DNA from: Meridianimarinicoccus marinus
Lineage (GTDB): Bacteria > Pseudomonadota > Alphaproteobacteria > Rhodobacterales > Rhodobacteraceae
Direction: 5' to 3'
Assembly: GCF_040689105.1 (NCBI RefSeq)
Contig: NZ_JBFBVU010000014.1
Span: 1 to 64,000, forward strand
Length of the DNA: 64,000 nucleotides
Part shown: in pieces, positions 43,277-51,665 of the stretch
Position numbering within the stretch: the first letter of the stretch is position 1
Layout: every line of letters starts with the position of its first letter
Program-made: the position numbers and the translations under genes
Notes under the pieces: generated by a model
The model's input: the letters and a program-made list of their open reading frames with translations, nothing else
Database searches by the model: none
What the model was told of the DNA's origin: nothing

Positions 43277-44398
43277 ATGATGCTTGCCGGAATGACGTGG
43301 GACCATGCCCGCGCCTATGATTGCCTCGTGGCGGCCTCGGAGCGCTTCGCGGCCGAACGCGGCACGGCGATCAGCTGGAAGAAGCGCAGCCTGCAGGCCT
43401 TTGCCGATGAACCCATCGAACAGATTGCCCGCGCCTATGATCTGGTGATTCTCGACCACCCGCATGTGGGGCAGATCTCGGCCTCGGGCTGTTTGCTGGA
43501 GCTTCCGGATTTTCCCGATCCGGCAGCGACCTCGCTGGGCGGGTCGGTGGAAAGCTACATCTGGAACAGCAAGACGTGGTCCTATCCCATCGACGCGGCC
43601 TGCCAGATGGCGGTCGTGCGCGCCGATCTGGGCGGTGCCTTCCCGGCCCATTGGGAAGATGTGCTGGAGGATGCCGGGCGATTCAGCCTCGTCACGCCCT
43701 TGCTGCCGGTGGATGCATTCGACCTGATGCTGTCGATGCTGGCCTCGCGCGGCGAGGCGGATCTGCCAGTGTCGCCGCAGGCCTTCTGCAGCGAGGCCAA
43801 CGGGCTGTTCAACCTGAAGGTTCTGAAGGCGCTGTTCCGCATGGGACCGTCCGAGGCCACAGACTGGAACCCGATCAGGGTGCTGGAGCTTCTGTCCACC
43901 AGCAACGACTTCGCCGGCTCCCCGGCGCTGTTCGGCTATATCAACTACGCCCGGCCGGGATTCCGTCCGCATCAGTTGACCTACCACAACCTGCCCGGAT
44001 TTCGCGGCCATGGCATGCCGCGAGGCATTCTGGGTGGCGCGGGCATTGGGGTGTCGGCCTTCTGCGCGCATCCCGAAGAGGCGATCGCCTTTGCGCAATG
44101 GGTCACCTCCGAACCCATCCAGTCCAGCGTCTATATCGAGAACGAAGGCCAGCCCGCACATCTGGGCACGTGGAACCGGTTGCGGCACACGCCGCGCTAT
44201 GCCGGGTTCCTCGATGGCGCCTATGACACCATCACCCATGCCTGGACCCGCCCGCGCGACGACTGGTTCCTGCATTTCGTTGATGACATCTGCGAGATCT
44301 TCCCCGCCTTCTTCCTGAAGGATCGGGCCGAAGAGGACATGCTTGCCGATATCAACGCGCTTTACCGCAAACACATTGGCCAGGAGGCCCAGCCATGA
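43277..44398 (+). CDS. leaderless solute-binding-like protein (ABC family 1 fold)
   Basis: This 373-residue protein resembles family 1 extracellular solute-binding proteins (for example RSLQAFADEPIEQIARAYDL, ILDHPHVGQISASGCLLELP, GGAGIGVSAFCAHPEEAIAF and PIQSSVYIENEGQPAHLGTW). It has no signal peptide, starting directly at MMLAGMTWDHARAYDCLVAA, and no permease or ATPase of its own follows. GGAGG lies five bases before the ATG at 43277; an in-frame start at 43214 would not add a signal peptide. It is coupled to an SDR gene by a 4-bp overlap. It may be a cytosolic ligand-binding or enzymatic protein rather than a transporter part; the function is unknown. Confidence 0.75.
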   Translation: MMLAGMTWDHARAYDCLVAASERFAAERGTAISWKKRSLQAFADEPIEQIARAYDLVILDHPHVGQISASGCLLELPDFPDPAATSLGGSVESYIWNSKTWSYPIDAACQMAVVRADLGGAFPAHWEDVLEDAGRFSLVTPLLPVDAFDLMLSMLASRGEADLPVSPQAFCSEANGLFNLKVLKALFRMGPSEATDWNPIRVLELLSTSNDFAGSPALFGYINYARPGFRPHQLTYHNLPGFRGHGMPRGILGGAGIGVSAFCAHPEEAIAFAQWVTSEPIQSSVYIENEGQPAHLGTWNRLRHTPRYAGFLDGAYDTITHAWTRPRDDWFLHFVDDICEIFPAFFLKDRAEEDMLADINALYRKHIGQEAQP

Positions 44399-45111
44399 AG
44401 AACATCGTCATTACCGGGGGCAACAAGGGGTTGGGAATCGAACAGGTCCGCCGCTTTCTTGAGGCCGGATGCCGGGTACATGTGGTGTCCCGCTCGCGCG
44501 GGGATCTGGATCAGGTGGACGGCGATGTGGTCTTTCATCAGGCCGATCTGGCGAACTGGTCCGACACCGGGTGGCTGGACGCGATCCATGTCGATTGCGG
44601 CCATATCGACGGGCTGGTGAATAACGCCGGGATGCATCTGAAAAAGCCCATGTGGGAGGTCGCGCCGGACGAGCTGGACACGGTGCTGAACATCAACGTG
44701 AAGGCCATGTTCGCGGCCTGTGGCCGTCTGGTGGCGCTGCAAAAGGACCGCGGCGGGGCGATCGTCAACATCTCCTCCATGGGCGGGCTGATGGCGCTGC
44801 AAACAGCCGCCGCCTATGTCACCGCCAAGACCGCGGTGCTGGGCATCACCCGGTCGCTGGCCGTGGATGCGGCGCCCTTCGGCTTTCGCTGCAACGCGGT
44901 CTGTCCCGGCTTTATCGAAACCGACATGACGCGGGCCATCCTTGCCAAGGACCCCGCGCGCCGCGCCAAGATCGAAGGCCGCATTCCGTCCGGCAAGTTC
45001 GGCAGCGCCCGCAACGTGGCCGAGGCGGTGCATTTCCTGATCTCGCCCGCGTCGACCTATATCAACGGCGTCGCCCTGCCGGTCGACGACGGCTTTTCCA
45101 TCGGCTTCTGA
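44395..45111 (+). CDS. short-chain dehydrogenase/reductase
   Basis: This 238-residue SDR has the cofactor motif ITGGNKGLGIEQVRRF, the NNAG motif (GLVNNAGMHLKKP), catalytic Ser in VNISSMGGLM and Tyr-x3-Lys in AAYVTAKTAVLG. The C-terminal VCPGFIETDMTRAIL segment is typical. It overlaps the solute-binding-like gene by 4 bp and is 11 bp before the zinc dehydrogenase, so the three form one operon. The substrate is unknown; oxidation of a hydroxy-acid or hydroxyacyl intermediate made by the CoA-transferase/hydratase genes is one possibility. Confidence 0.9.
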   Translation: MKNIVITGGNKGLGIEQVRRFLEAGCRVHVVSRSRGDLDQVDGDVVFHQADLANWSDTGWLDAIHVDCGHIDGLVNNAGMHLKKPMWEVAPDELDTVLNINVKAMFAACGRLVALQKDRGGAIVNISSMGGLMALQTAAAYVTAKTAVLGITRSLAVDAAPFGFRCNAVCPGFIETDMTRAILAKDPARRAKIEGRIPSGKFGSARNVAEAVHFLISPASTYINGVALPVDDGFSIGF

Positions 45112-45122
45112 GGAGGCATCCC

Positions 45123-46151
45123 ATGACCTATCTTGCCAGCAAACTGACGGCCGCGCAGGCCGTGACCTCGGTCGAAATGGAGCTTCCGGCAGAGGTGCCC
45201 GAAGGGCATGTGCGCCTGAAATTGGCCACCGCCAGCCTCTGCGGCACCGATCTGCACTACTTCAAGCATTTCGCCAACGCCGGTTTCCAGTTGCAGAACG
45301 CGCTGACCCTGGGCCACGAGGCCTGCGCCACGGTGGTCGATGCCAATGGCGCCGATCTGGCGCCGGGCCAGCTGGTGGCGCTGAACCCGATCATCTTCTG
45401 CGGCGAATGCAAGAACTGCGGCAAGGGCCTTGTGAACCTCTGCACCGCCAAGAAGTTCCCCGGCTCGGGCACCACGGTCCCGCATCTGGACGGGTTCTTC
45501 CGCGAGTATTTCGACTTTCCGGCCTTCTGCTGCCACGCCGTGCCCGACGACACCGATCCCGACCACCTGACCTTTGCCGAGCCGCTGTCGTGTTCGATGC
45601 ACGCGGTCAACAAGGGTGATGTTGGTGCAGGCACGACGGTCTGCGTCACCGGCTGCGGGCCGATGGGCCTGCTGGCCGTGGTCGCAGCGGCCTCGAAAGG
45701 GGCGCAAGTCGCGGTGACCGATGTGCGCGCCGAGGTCGTGGCGCTTGCCTGCGAGATCGGCGCATCCAAGGGCTATGTCGCGGGCACCGATGACATCGGC
45801 GCACTGGCGGCCACCTTTGACGTTGTGATCGAGGCCAGCGGCAACCCGCACGCCTTCAACCAGGCGCTGGATCTGGTCAAGCGGCAAGGCAAGGTGGTGA
45901 TCCTGTCGAACATCCAGCCGTCGCAAACGCCGATCCATCTGCACAAGATCATGCTGAAAGAGATCCAGGTCGTCGGCTCGTTCCAGTTCAACAAGGAGTT
46001 CGCCGAAGCGGTGGAGCTGGTAACCTCGAAACAGGCCGATTTCGACAAGCTGATCGCGGCGCGCTTTGCGCTGTCGCAAACCGCCGAGGCGCTGCAATAC
46101 ATGGCCGACGGCAAAGCCTTCGGAAAGATCCTTCTGAAGCCCGACGCCTGA
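45123..46151 (+). CDS. zinc-dependent alcohol dehydrogenase (L-idonate 5-dehydrogenase-like)
   Basis: This 342-residue medium-chain dehydrogenase has the catalytic zinc residues in SLCGTDLHYFKHF and GHEACATVVDANG, and structural zinc cysteines in FCGECKNCGKGLVNLC. The cofactor motif is VTGCGPMGLLAVVAAASKG. The overall plan resembles L-idonate 5-dehydrogenase and sorbitol dehydrogenase. GAGGAGG lies upstream of the ATG. It is the last gene of the plus-strand unit and ends before a convergent hairpin terminator. Confidence 0.9.
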   Translation: MTYLASKLTAAQAVTSVEMELPAEVPEGHVRLKLATASLCGTDLHYFKHFANAGFQLQNALTLGHEACATVVDANGADLAPGQLVALNPIIFCGECKNCGKGLVNLCTAKKFPGSGTTVPHLDGFFREYFDFPAFCCHAVPDDTDPDHLTFAEPLSCSMHAVNKGDVGAGTTVCVTGCGPMGLLAVVAAASKGAQVAVTDVRAEVVALACEIGASKGYVAGTDDIGALAATFDVVIEASGNPHAFNQALDLVKRQGKVVILSNIQPSQTPIHLHKIMLKEIQVVGSFQFNKEFAEAVELVTSKQADFDKLIAARFALSQTAEALQYMADGKAFGKILLKPDA

Positions 46152-46172
46152 GCCCGCTTGGCTCAAGGTGCA

Positions 46173-46203
46173 CCAACGCCGGTCCCAGAAGGGCCGGCGT
46201 TGG
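46173..46203. terminator. convergent hairpin terminator
   Basis: CCAACGCCGG and CCGGCGTTGG pair perfectly around an 11-base loop, followed by GCGTTTATT. It lies between convergent dehydrogenase and cupin genes and could serve both. Confidence 0.7.
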
Positions 46204-46226
46204 GCGTTTATTCGGTTGTGTTGCGG

Positions 46227-46622
46227 TCAGCCGGACCTGTCGGGCAGGTCAACACCGAACCAGACGAAATCCGCATCACTGTCGTTGATCCAGCCGTGCT
46301 GCGCGCCGGGTGGAAACACCACCAGAGTGCCCGGCGCAAAGTCCAGCGCGCCGGTTGGCCGCTGCGCATCGTCAAAAAGCGTCAGCCGCCCCGTGCCCGA
46401 GAGCACCAGCAGCGCGTAGAGGTTGGGCCCGGCATGGGCCGGAACCTCCTTGCCCGGCGGCACCACGCCGCGCGCGAAGGTCACGCCTGCGTCGGGCAGA
46501 TCTGCCAGCACGCCGTAGGAGAAATTCATCCCCTCAACCCGCGCCATTTCGACCGCGGGTTGCTTTTCGGGCGCCAGCACCCGGCCCGCGTCCGCGTTCA
46601 GAACATAGGTTTCACCAGACAT
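46227..46622 (-). CDS. small cupin-domain protein
   Basis: This 131-residue single-domain cupin has its first motif around GVVPPGKEVPAHAGPNLYAL and its second in GTLVVFPPGAQHGWINDSDA, giving His residues suited to a metal. No signal peptide is present. It is the last gene of the minus-strand sugar ABC operon, 44 bp after the aldehyde dehydrogenase. Such small cupins act as sugar isomerases, epimerases, lyases or regulatory binders; the specific activity cannot be inferred. Confidence 0.85.
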   Translation of the reverse strand: MSGETYVLNADAGRVLAPEKQPAVEMARVEGMNFSYGVLADLPDAGVTFARGVVPPGKEVPAHAGPNLYALLVLSGTGRLTLFDDAQRPTGALDFAPGTLVVFPPGAQHGWINDSDADFVWFGVDLPDRSG

Positions 46623-46666
46623 GGCGGCTCCTTTCGTCGTGTACGGATGCGGGCAGGGCGGCCGGA

Positions 46667-48103
46667 TCAGTACTTCATATAGACCGTGCGTTTCTGCAGG
46701 AAGCAGTCCAGCCCGTGCACGCCATCTTCGCCGCCCAGACCCGACAGCTTGTGGCCGTTGTGGTAGCCTTGGATGTAGCCGATGATCCCCTGGTTCATGA
46801 AGATGGTGCCGGTTTCCATGCGCTGGATCGCGTCCATCTGGATCGCCTGATCGCGGGTCCACAGATAGGCCGACAGACCGTCGCGGCGGGCGTTGGTGAT
46901 CGCCAGCGCCTCTTCGAAGCCGTCTATCTTCACGATGGGCAGCACCGGGCCGAAGGTTTCCTCGGCCACGCAGGGGGTATCGGCCCTGGCGTTGACCAGA
47001 ACGGTGGGCGCGTACCAATGGCCGGACTCGAAGGCTTCGCCCTGGGGCCGGTTGCCACCAAGCGCGATCTCGGCGCCGCCGGCGACCGAAGCCGCCACCA
47101 GTTTCTCGGTCCGGTCGCGGGCGCCAGCGGTGGTCAGCGGGCCCATGCCGCCGTTGGTCATCGGATCGCCGGGCTGCACGCGGGCGGCGTGGGCCAGAAC
47201 CTTCTCGGTGAATTCATCGGCGACGCTGTCTTCCACCAGCACCGCCTCGGCGCAGATGCAGACCTGCCCGCAGTTGGCATAGCGTGCTGTTACCGCCGCC
47301 TCTGCCGCCGCGTCGATATCGGCATCCTTCAACACCACGAAAGGCGCATTGCCGCCCAGTTCCAGCACCAGCGCGGCTAGGTTCTCGGACGCCGATTTCG
47401 CAATCGCCTGCCCGCCGGGGGTGGAGCCGGTCATCGACACCAACCGCGTCATGGGCGAGGTCACCAGCTTTGACGGCATCTCGATCCCGGTGCCCGACAG
47501 CATGTTGACCACGCCCTTGGGCAGCCCGGCCTTCAGCACCAGCTTGCAGAACTCGGACGCGGTGACCGGGGTGGCCTCGTTGGGTTTGAGGATCATCGTG
47601 TTGCCGGTGACCAGCGCCGGCCCCAGCTTGCGCCCGATTAGCGCCAGAGGGTAGTTGTAGGCGCACAACCCGATGGTGACGCCGTAAGGCACGCGGTAGA
47701 TGAAAAGCTGTTCGTTGGGCCGGTCCGCCGGGAAAATGTCACCGCGCAACCGCCGCGCGGCCTCGGCGGCATAGGACATGTATCGGACGGTGTCATCGAC
47801 CTCGGCCGCGGCCGCGGCCAGCGACTTGCCCTGTTCCAGCACCAGAAGGCGCGCGAAATGGGCTTTCTCGGCCTTCAGCGCATCACAGATCTTGTAGAGG
47901 TACTCGGCCCGCGTCTGCGCCGGCAGCAGCGCCCAGGACTGCTGTGCCCGGTACGAGCTTTCCAGCGCCGCCTGCGCATCCTCGGCGGTGCAATCGGGCA
48001 TCTCGGCCCAGACCTCGCCGGTGGCGGGGTTTTCCACCGAAAAGCGTGCGCCGGAAGAACTGTCGATCCATTGGTTGCCGATGAAACAGCGATAGGTTTC
48101 CAT
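46667..48103 (-). CDS. NAD-dependent aldehyde dehydrogenase (AldA-like, lactaldehyde/glycolaldehyde type)
   Basis: This 478-residue aldehyde dehydrogenase begins METYRCFIGNQWIDSSSG and carries the general-base Glu in VLELGGNAPFVV and the catalytic Cys in YANCGQVCICAEAVLVE. The Cys-x-Cys-Ala-Glu context and the C-terminal HGLDCFLQKRTVYMKY resemble E. coli AldA, which oxidises lactaldehyde and glycolaldehyde. The start at 48103 has AGGAGG upstream; longer frames are not conserved. It lies 31 bp after the last ABC permease, so it likely oxidises an aldehyde made from the imported sugar (for example from a deoxy sugar or pentose by an aldolase). Confidence 0.9.
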   Translation of the reverse strand: METYRCFIGNQWIDSSSGARFSVENPATGEVWAEMPDCTAEDAQAALESSYRAQQSWALLPAQTRAEYLYKICDALKAEKAHFARLLVLEQGKSLAAAAAEVDDTVRYMSYAAEAARRLRGDIFPADRPNEQLFIYRVPYGVTIGLCAYNYPLALIGRKLGPALVTGNTMILKPNEATPVTASEFCKLVLKAGLPKGVVNMLSGTGIEMPSKLVTSPMTRLVSMTGSTPGGQAIAKSASENLAALVLELGGNAPFVVLKDADIDAAAEAAVTARYANCGQVCICAEAVLVEDSVADEFTEKVLAHAARVQPGDPMTNGGMGPLTTAGARDRTEKLVAASVAGGAEIALGGNRPQGEAFESGHWYAPTVLVNARADTPCVAEETFGPVLPIVKIDGFEEALAITNARRDGLSAYLWTRDQAIQMDAIQRMETGTIFMNQGIIGYIQGYHNGHKLSGLGGEDGVHGLDCFLQKRTVYMKY

Positions 48104-48134
48104 GATGGCCTCCTGTGCCGGAAATGGGATGGGA

Positions 48135-49136
48135 TCAGCCGGTGACGGCGACCCCGTGAATGCGGGCCGCGCGGGCGGCCTCGACGGATTTGCGCTGGCG
48201 GATGGCCGACAGGCGATCCACCGCCACCGCCGCCAGCAGAACCGACCCCCGCACGATGTCATAGATGTAGGGCGAGGCGTTCATCAGGTTCAGCCCGTTG
48301 TCGATCAGCACCAGGAACACCGCCCCGATGACCGAGCCTGTCACCGTGCCCGACCCGCCGGTCAGCTTGGTGCCGCCAAGGATGACGGCGGCGATCACCG
48401 TGAACTCGATCCCGATGCCGATGCCCGATTGCAGTCCGCCGACCCGTGCCAGCAGGATCAACGCGGCAATGCCGGTGACGAAGCCCGACAGCGCGTAGAC
48501 TGCCACCGTGACCTTGCTGACCGGCAAGGTGGATTCCCGCGCCGAGCGTGCCGAATTTCCGATGGCGCGGGTAAACACCCCGAACCGGGTGCTGGTCAGC
48601 GCATAGACGCCCAGCACGAAGATCGCCCCGAGGATCAGGATCGGCACCGGCACGCCCATCAGTTTGCCGTTGCCCAGAAACCCCATCTCGCGCGGGACCG
48701 GGATGTTCTGCGCGCCGGTCAAGTGGATCGCGGCGCCGCGATAGATGGAATAGGTGGCCAGCGTGGTGATCAGCGGCGAGATCCGGAATTTCACCACCAG
48801 CAGCCCGTTCAGCGCCCCCAGTCCGGTCGCGCAGATCATCGCCGCGGTGAAGGCCAGCACATAGCTTTCGGTGTCGATCATCAACTGCGCGAACAGGGCC
48901 GATGTGAAGAACAGGATCGCGCCCACCGAGATGTCGATGCCGGCGGTCAGGATGATGAAGGTCATGCCGATGGCCATGATCGCGGTGACCGAGGCCTGCA
49001 CAAGGATCGACTGGACGTTCGAAAGCGTCAGGAACACCGGCGACACGGTGGTCAGCAGCCCGGCCAGCAGCAGGGTGGCCACGGCAATGGCCATCCATTT
49101 CTGGCGGTGAAACAGGGTGCGCAGGGTGTCAGTCAT
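48135..49136 (-). CDS. sugar ABC transporter permease (RbsC-like)
   Basis: This 333-residue permease has about nine hydrophobic helices: SVTAIMAIGMTFIILTAGID, ISVGAILFF, VVKFRISPLITTLATYSIYR, GNSARSARESTLPVSKVT and GGTKLTGGSGTVTGSVIGAV are the usual family stretches. The start at 49136 overlaps the ATPase end by 8 bp. It is the second of two different permeases in this operon, which probably form a heterodimer. Confidence 0.92.
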   Translation of the reverse strand: MTDTLRTLFHRQKWMAIAVATLLLAGLLTTVSPVFLTLSNVQSILVQASVTAIMAIGMTFIILTAGIDISVGAILFFTSALFAQLMIDTESYVLAFTAAMICATGLGALNGLLVVKFRISPLITTLATYSIYRGAAIHLTGAQNIPVPREMGFLGNGKLMGVPVPILILGAIFVLGVYALTSTRFGVFTRAIGNSARSARESTLPVSKVTVAVYALSGFVTGIAALILLARVGGLQSGIGIGIEFTVIAAVILGGTKLTGGSGTVTGSVIGAVFLVLIDNGLNLMNASPYIYDIVRGSVLLAAVAVDRLSAIRQRKSVEAARAARIHGVAVTG

Positions 49137-50649
49137 GGCCGGGGGCTCCGTCTGCGGCGCTGGCGGCCAGCGAGATGATCCGAACCGAGTCGTACTCGGC
49201 GCGCTGGAATTCTCCGACGATGTGGCCCTTGCGCATGACCAGCATCCGATGGGTCGTGTGCAGAAGCTCCGGCAGATCGGACGATACGATGATGATGGCT
49301 TTGCCGGCGCGGGCCAGATCGGCAATCGTGGCGTGGATGTCGAACTTGGCGCCGATGTCGACGCCCTTGGTGGGTTCGTCGAAGATCAGGATGTCCGGCG
49401 TCATGGACAGCCAGCGGCCCAGCAGTACCTTCTGCTGGTTGCCGCCCGACAGGTCGCTGACGTGGTTTTCGATGCTGGGCACCGAGATGTTGCGGGCGGA
49501 AACCTCATCGCGCGCACGATCCCGTTCACCGCGAAAGCCGAAGCCCTTCAGCGAGCGGCGCACGAAATTCAGGATCGTGGCGGCCGACAGGTTTTCCCGC
49601 ACCGGGCGGTTCAGGAACAGCCCGTTGCTGCGCCGATCCTCGGGCACATAGCACACGCCTGCGGCCTTCATCGTTGCCACGGTGATCGGCGTCACCGGTT
49701 TGCCATGAACCTGGACACGACCATTGGCAGGGCGCAGGCCGAACAGGGCCTCGGCCATCTCGGTGCGCCCGGCGCCCATCAGTCCCGAGATGCCAAGGAT
49801 TTCGCCGTGATGCACCGCGAAATTCACGTCCCTAAAATCGACCGCTGTCAGCCCTTCGACCCGCAGCGCCACATCGGTGCTGGCCGGGGCCAGATCGACG
49901 CGCGAGTCCTCCAGCGTGCGGCCCACCATCATTTCTTCCAGCTTTCGCTGCGGCACCTCGGCCAGTGCACCGCCGCCCACCTGCTGGCCGTCTCGCAGCA
50001 CGATATACTTGTCGCAGACGCGATAGATCTCTTCCATGAAGTGCGAGATGAAGATGATCGCCACACCGCGCGCCTTCAGCTTGTCGATGATGGCAAACAG
50101 CTTCTCGCGCTCGATCGCGGTGAGCGAGGTCGTGGGTTCGTCAAGGATCAGCACCCGGTCGGCTTGCAACAGCGCCTTGGCGATCTCGACCACCTGCTGT
50201 TGCCCCGCGCCCAGCGAATCCACCGTCGCCTGCGTGTCGATCTCGATGCCCAGAAAGGCCAGTTGTGCGCGGGCGATCTGATCGGCACGGGCCCAGTCCA
50301 CGCGCGCCGGGCGGCCGGGCAGATCGGTAATGCACATGTTTTCGGCCACGGTCAGGGCGCCGAACAGCGACAACTCCTGATGCACGGCGGAAATGCCATG
50401 CTCGCGGCCCTCGATATGCGGCACCGCCTGGCCATCGACCAGAATCTCGCCCTGGGTGGGCTGCAACAGGCCGCACAGCATGTTCTTGGTGGTGGATTTC
50501 CCGGCACCGTTTTCGCCCACCAGCCCGATGGTTTCGCCGGGATAGATGTCGAAGGACACGTCGTTGACCACGGTCTTGCCGGCAAACGCCTTGGACAGGT
50601 GACGGACCGAGAGAACCGGATGGGTGGTGGCGCCAGTGTCCAGCATCAT
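49129..50649 (-). CDS. sugar ABC transporter ATP-binding protein (two-domain)
   Basis: This 506-residue ATPase has two nucleotide-binding domains of the RbsA/XylG type. The first has Walker A GENGAGKST (about residue 42), a signature region around LGAGQQQVVEIAKAL and Walker B LILDEPTTSL. The second has the degenerate Walker A GLMGAGRTE, signature LSGGNQQKVLLGRWL and an intact LIFDEPTKGVDIGAK. This differs from the ATPase at 34660, whose second Walker B lacks the Asp. ATG overlaps the permease stop. It lies between the two permease genes. Confidence 0.93.
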   Translation of the reverse strand: MMLDTGATTHPVLSVRHLSKAFAGKTVVNDVSFDIYPGETIGLVGENGAGKSTTKNMLCGLLQPTQGEILVDGQAVPHIEGREHGISAVHQELSLFGALTVAENMCITDLPGRPARVDWARADQIARAQLAFLGIEIDTQATVDSLGAGQQQVVEIAKALLQADRVLILDEPTTSLTAIEREKLFAIIDKLKARGVAIIFISHFMEEIYRVCDKYIVLRDGQQVGGGALAEVPQRKLEEMMVGRTLEDSRVDLAPASTDVALRVEGLTAVDFRDVNFAVHHGEILGISGLMGAGRTEMAEALFGLRPANGRVQVHGKPVTPITVATMKAAGVCYVPEDRRSNGLFLNRPVRENLSAATILNFVRRSLKGFGFRGERDRARDEVSARNISVPSIENHVSDLSGGNQQKVLLGRWLSMTPDILIFDEPTKGVDIGAKFDIHATIADLARAGKAIIIVSSDLPELLHTTHRMLVMRKGHIVGEFQRAEYDSVRIISLAASAADGAPGHD

Positions 50650-51590
50650 GCCTCTCTCTGCCCCGAGAACTTCATCGCCAGCCAGGTGCCGAAGAAGATC
50701 AGGATGCCCTGAATGATAAGCTGGTCATAGAAGGGGATGCCCACGAGGTTCAGCCCGTTGGTCAGGATCGCCAGCAGCAGCACGCCCAGCACCGTGCGTT
50801 CGACCGAGCCTTCACCGCCGGTCATCGAGGTGCCGCCCAGCACCACCGCGCCGATGATGATCAACAGAAGCGTGTCGCCGACGCCCGGAATGGCGTTGCC
50901 CAGATTGGCGATCGAGATGAACCCGGCCACGCCGCCCAGAACGCCCGAGACCAGATAGACCGTGAATTCGGTGAACGGCACGTTGATGCCGGTATAGCGC
51001 GCCGCATCGGGGTTCGATCCCACCAGCATGACATGCCGGCCCCAGGTGGTCATGCCCAGCCCGATCACCGATACGATCACCAGCACCAGCCCGACAATTG
51101 TGACCGCCGGGATGCCAAACCACGACAGGAACCCGAAATCCATCACCCAGAAGGGGGTGCCCTTCACCGCGATCCCCGCGCTCAGCACGAAGGCGATGCC
51201 ACGGGCGATCAATTGGGTTGCCATGGTGGTGATGAACGGGGTCAGACGGAGGTATCCGATCAGCACCCCGTTGACGGCACCGAACACGGCGCCCACCACG
51301 ATGGCCGCCAGAACGCCCAGCGGTACGCTGCCGGTTTTCGCCATCACCAGCCCCGAAATCACGGCGCTGGCGCTGATCACCGTCGAGATCGACAGGTCGA
51401 TGCCGCCGATCAGGAACACGAAGGTCATGCCGATGGCCGCGATCAGGACAACGGCGTTGGCGCCCAGCATCGCCTCGATATTGCCCGAGGTCATGAAATA
51501 CGGAGACAGCAGCGAAAACGCGACCGCCAGCGCCCCGATGATCGGGATCGCGGGATATGTTTTCAGCGATGCCACGGTGGTTTTCAGCAT
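50646..51590 (-). CDS. sugar ABC transporter permease (RbsC-like)
   Basis: This 314-residue permease has IAAIGMTFVFLIGGIDLSIS, LRLTPFITTMATQLIARGIA and the coupling loop GSNPDAARYTGINVPFTEF. The late GGEGSVERTVLGVLLLAILT segment is also typical. It follows the binding protein after a strong hairpin and overlaps the ATPase by 4 bp. It is the first of two non-identical permeases in the operon. Confidence 0.92.
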   Translation of the reverse strand: MLKTTVASLKTYPAIPIIGALAVAFSLLSPYFMTSGNIEAMLGANAVVLIAAIGMTFVFLIGGIDLSISTVISASAVISGLVMAKTGSVPLGVLAAIVVGAVFGAVNGVLIGYLRLTPFITTMATQLIARGIAFVLSAGIAVKGTPFWVMDFGFLSWFGIPAVTIVGLVLVIVSVIGLGMTTWGRHVMLVGSNPDAARYTGINVPFTEFTVYLVSGVLGGVAGFISIANLGNAIPGVGDTLLLIIIGAVVLGGTSMTGGEGSVERTVLGVLLLAILTNGLNLVGIPFYDQLIIQGILIFFGTWLAMKFSGQREA

Positions 51591-51620
51591 ATGTCGGTCC
51601 GGATCCCAGATGACAGGGAC

Positions 51621-51649
51621 GCGGGCGCGCCGGGTTCCGGCGCGCCCGC
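51621..51649 (-). terminator. intercistronic hairpin after the ABC binding-protein gene
   Basis: GCGGGCGCGCCGG and CCGGCGCGCCCGC are perfect 13-base arms around GTT, in the 75-bp gap between the binding-protein and permease genes. With no T-run it likely stabilises the binding-protein message. Confidence 0.75.
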
Positions 51650-51665
51650 TGGGAAAGTCGGGGGG

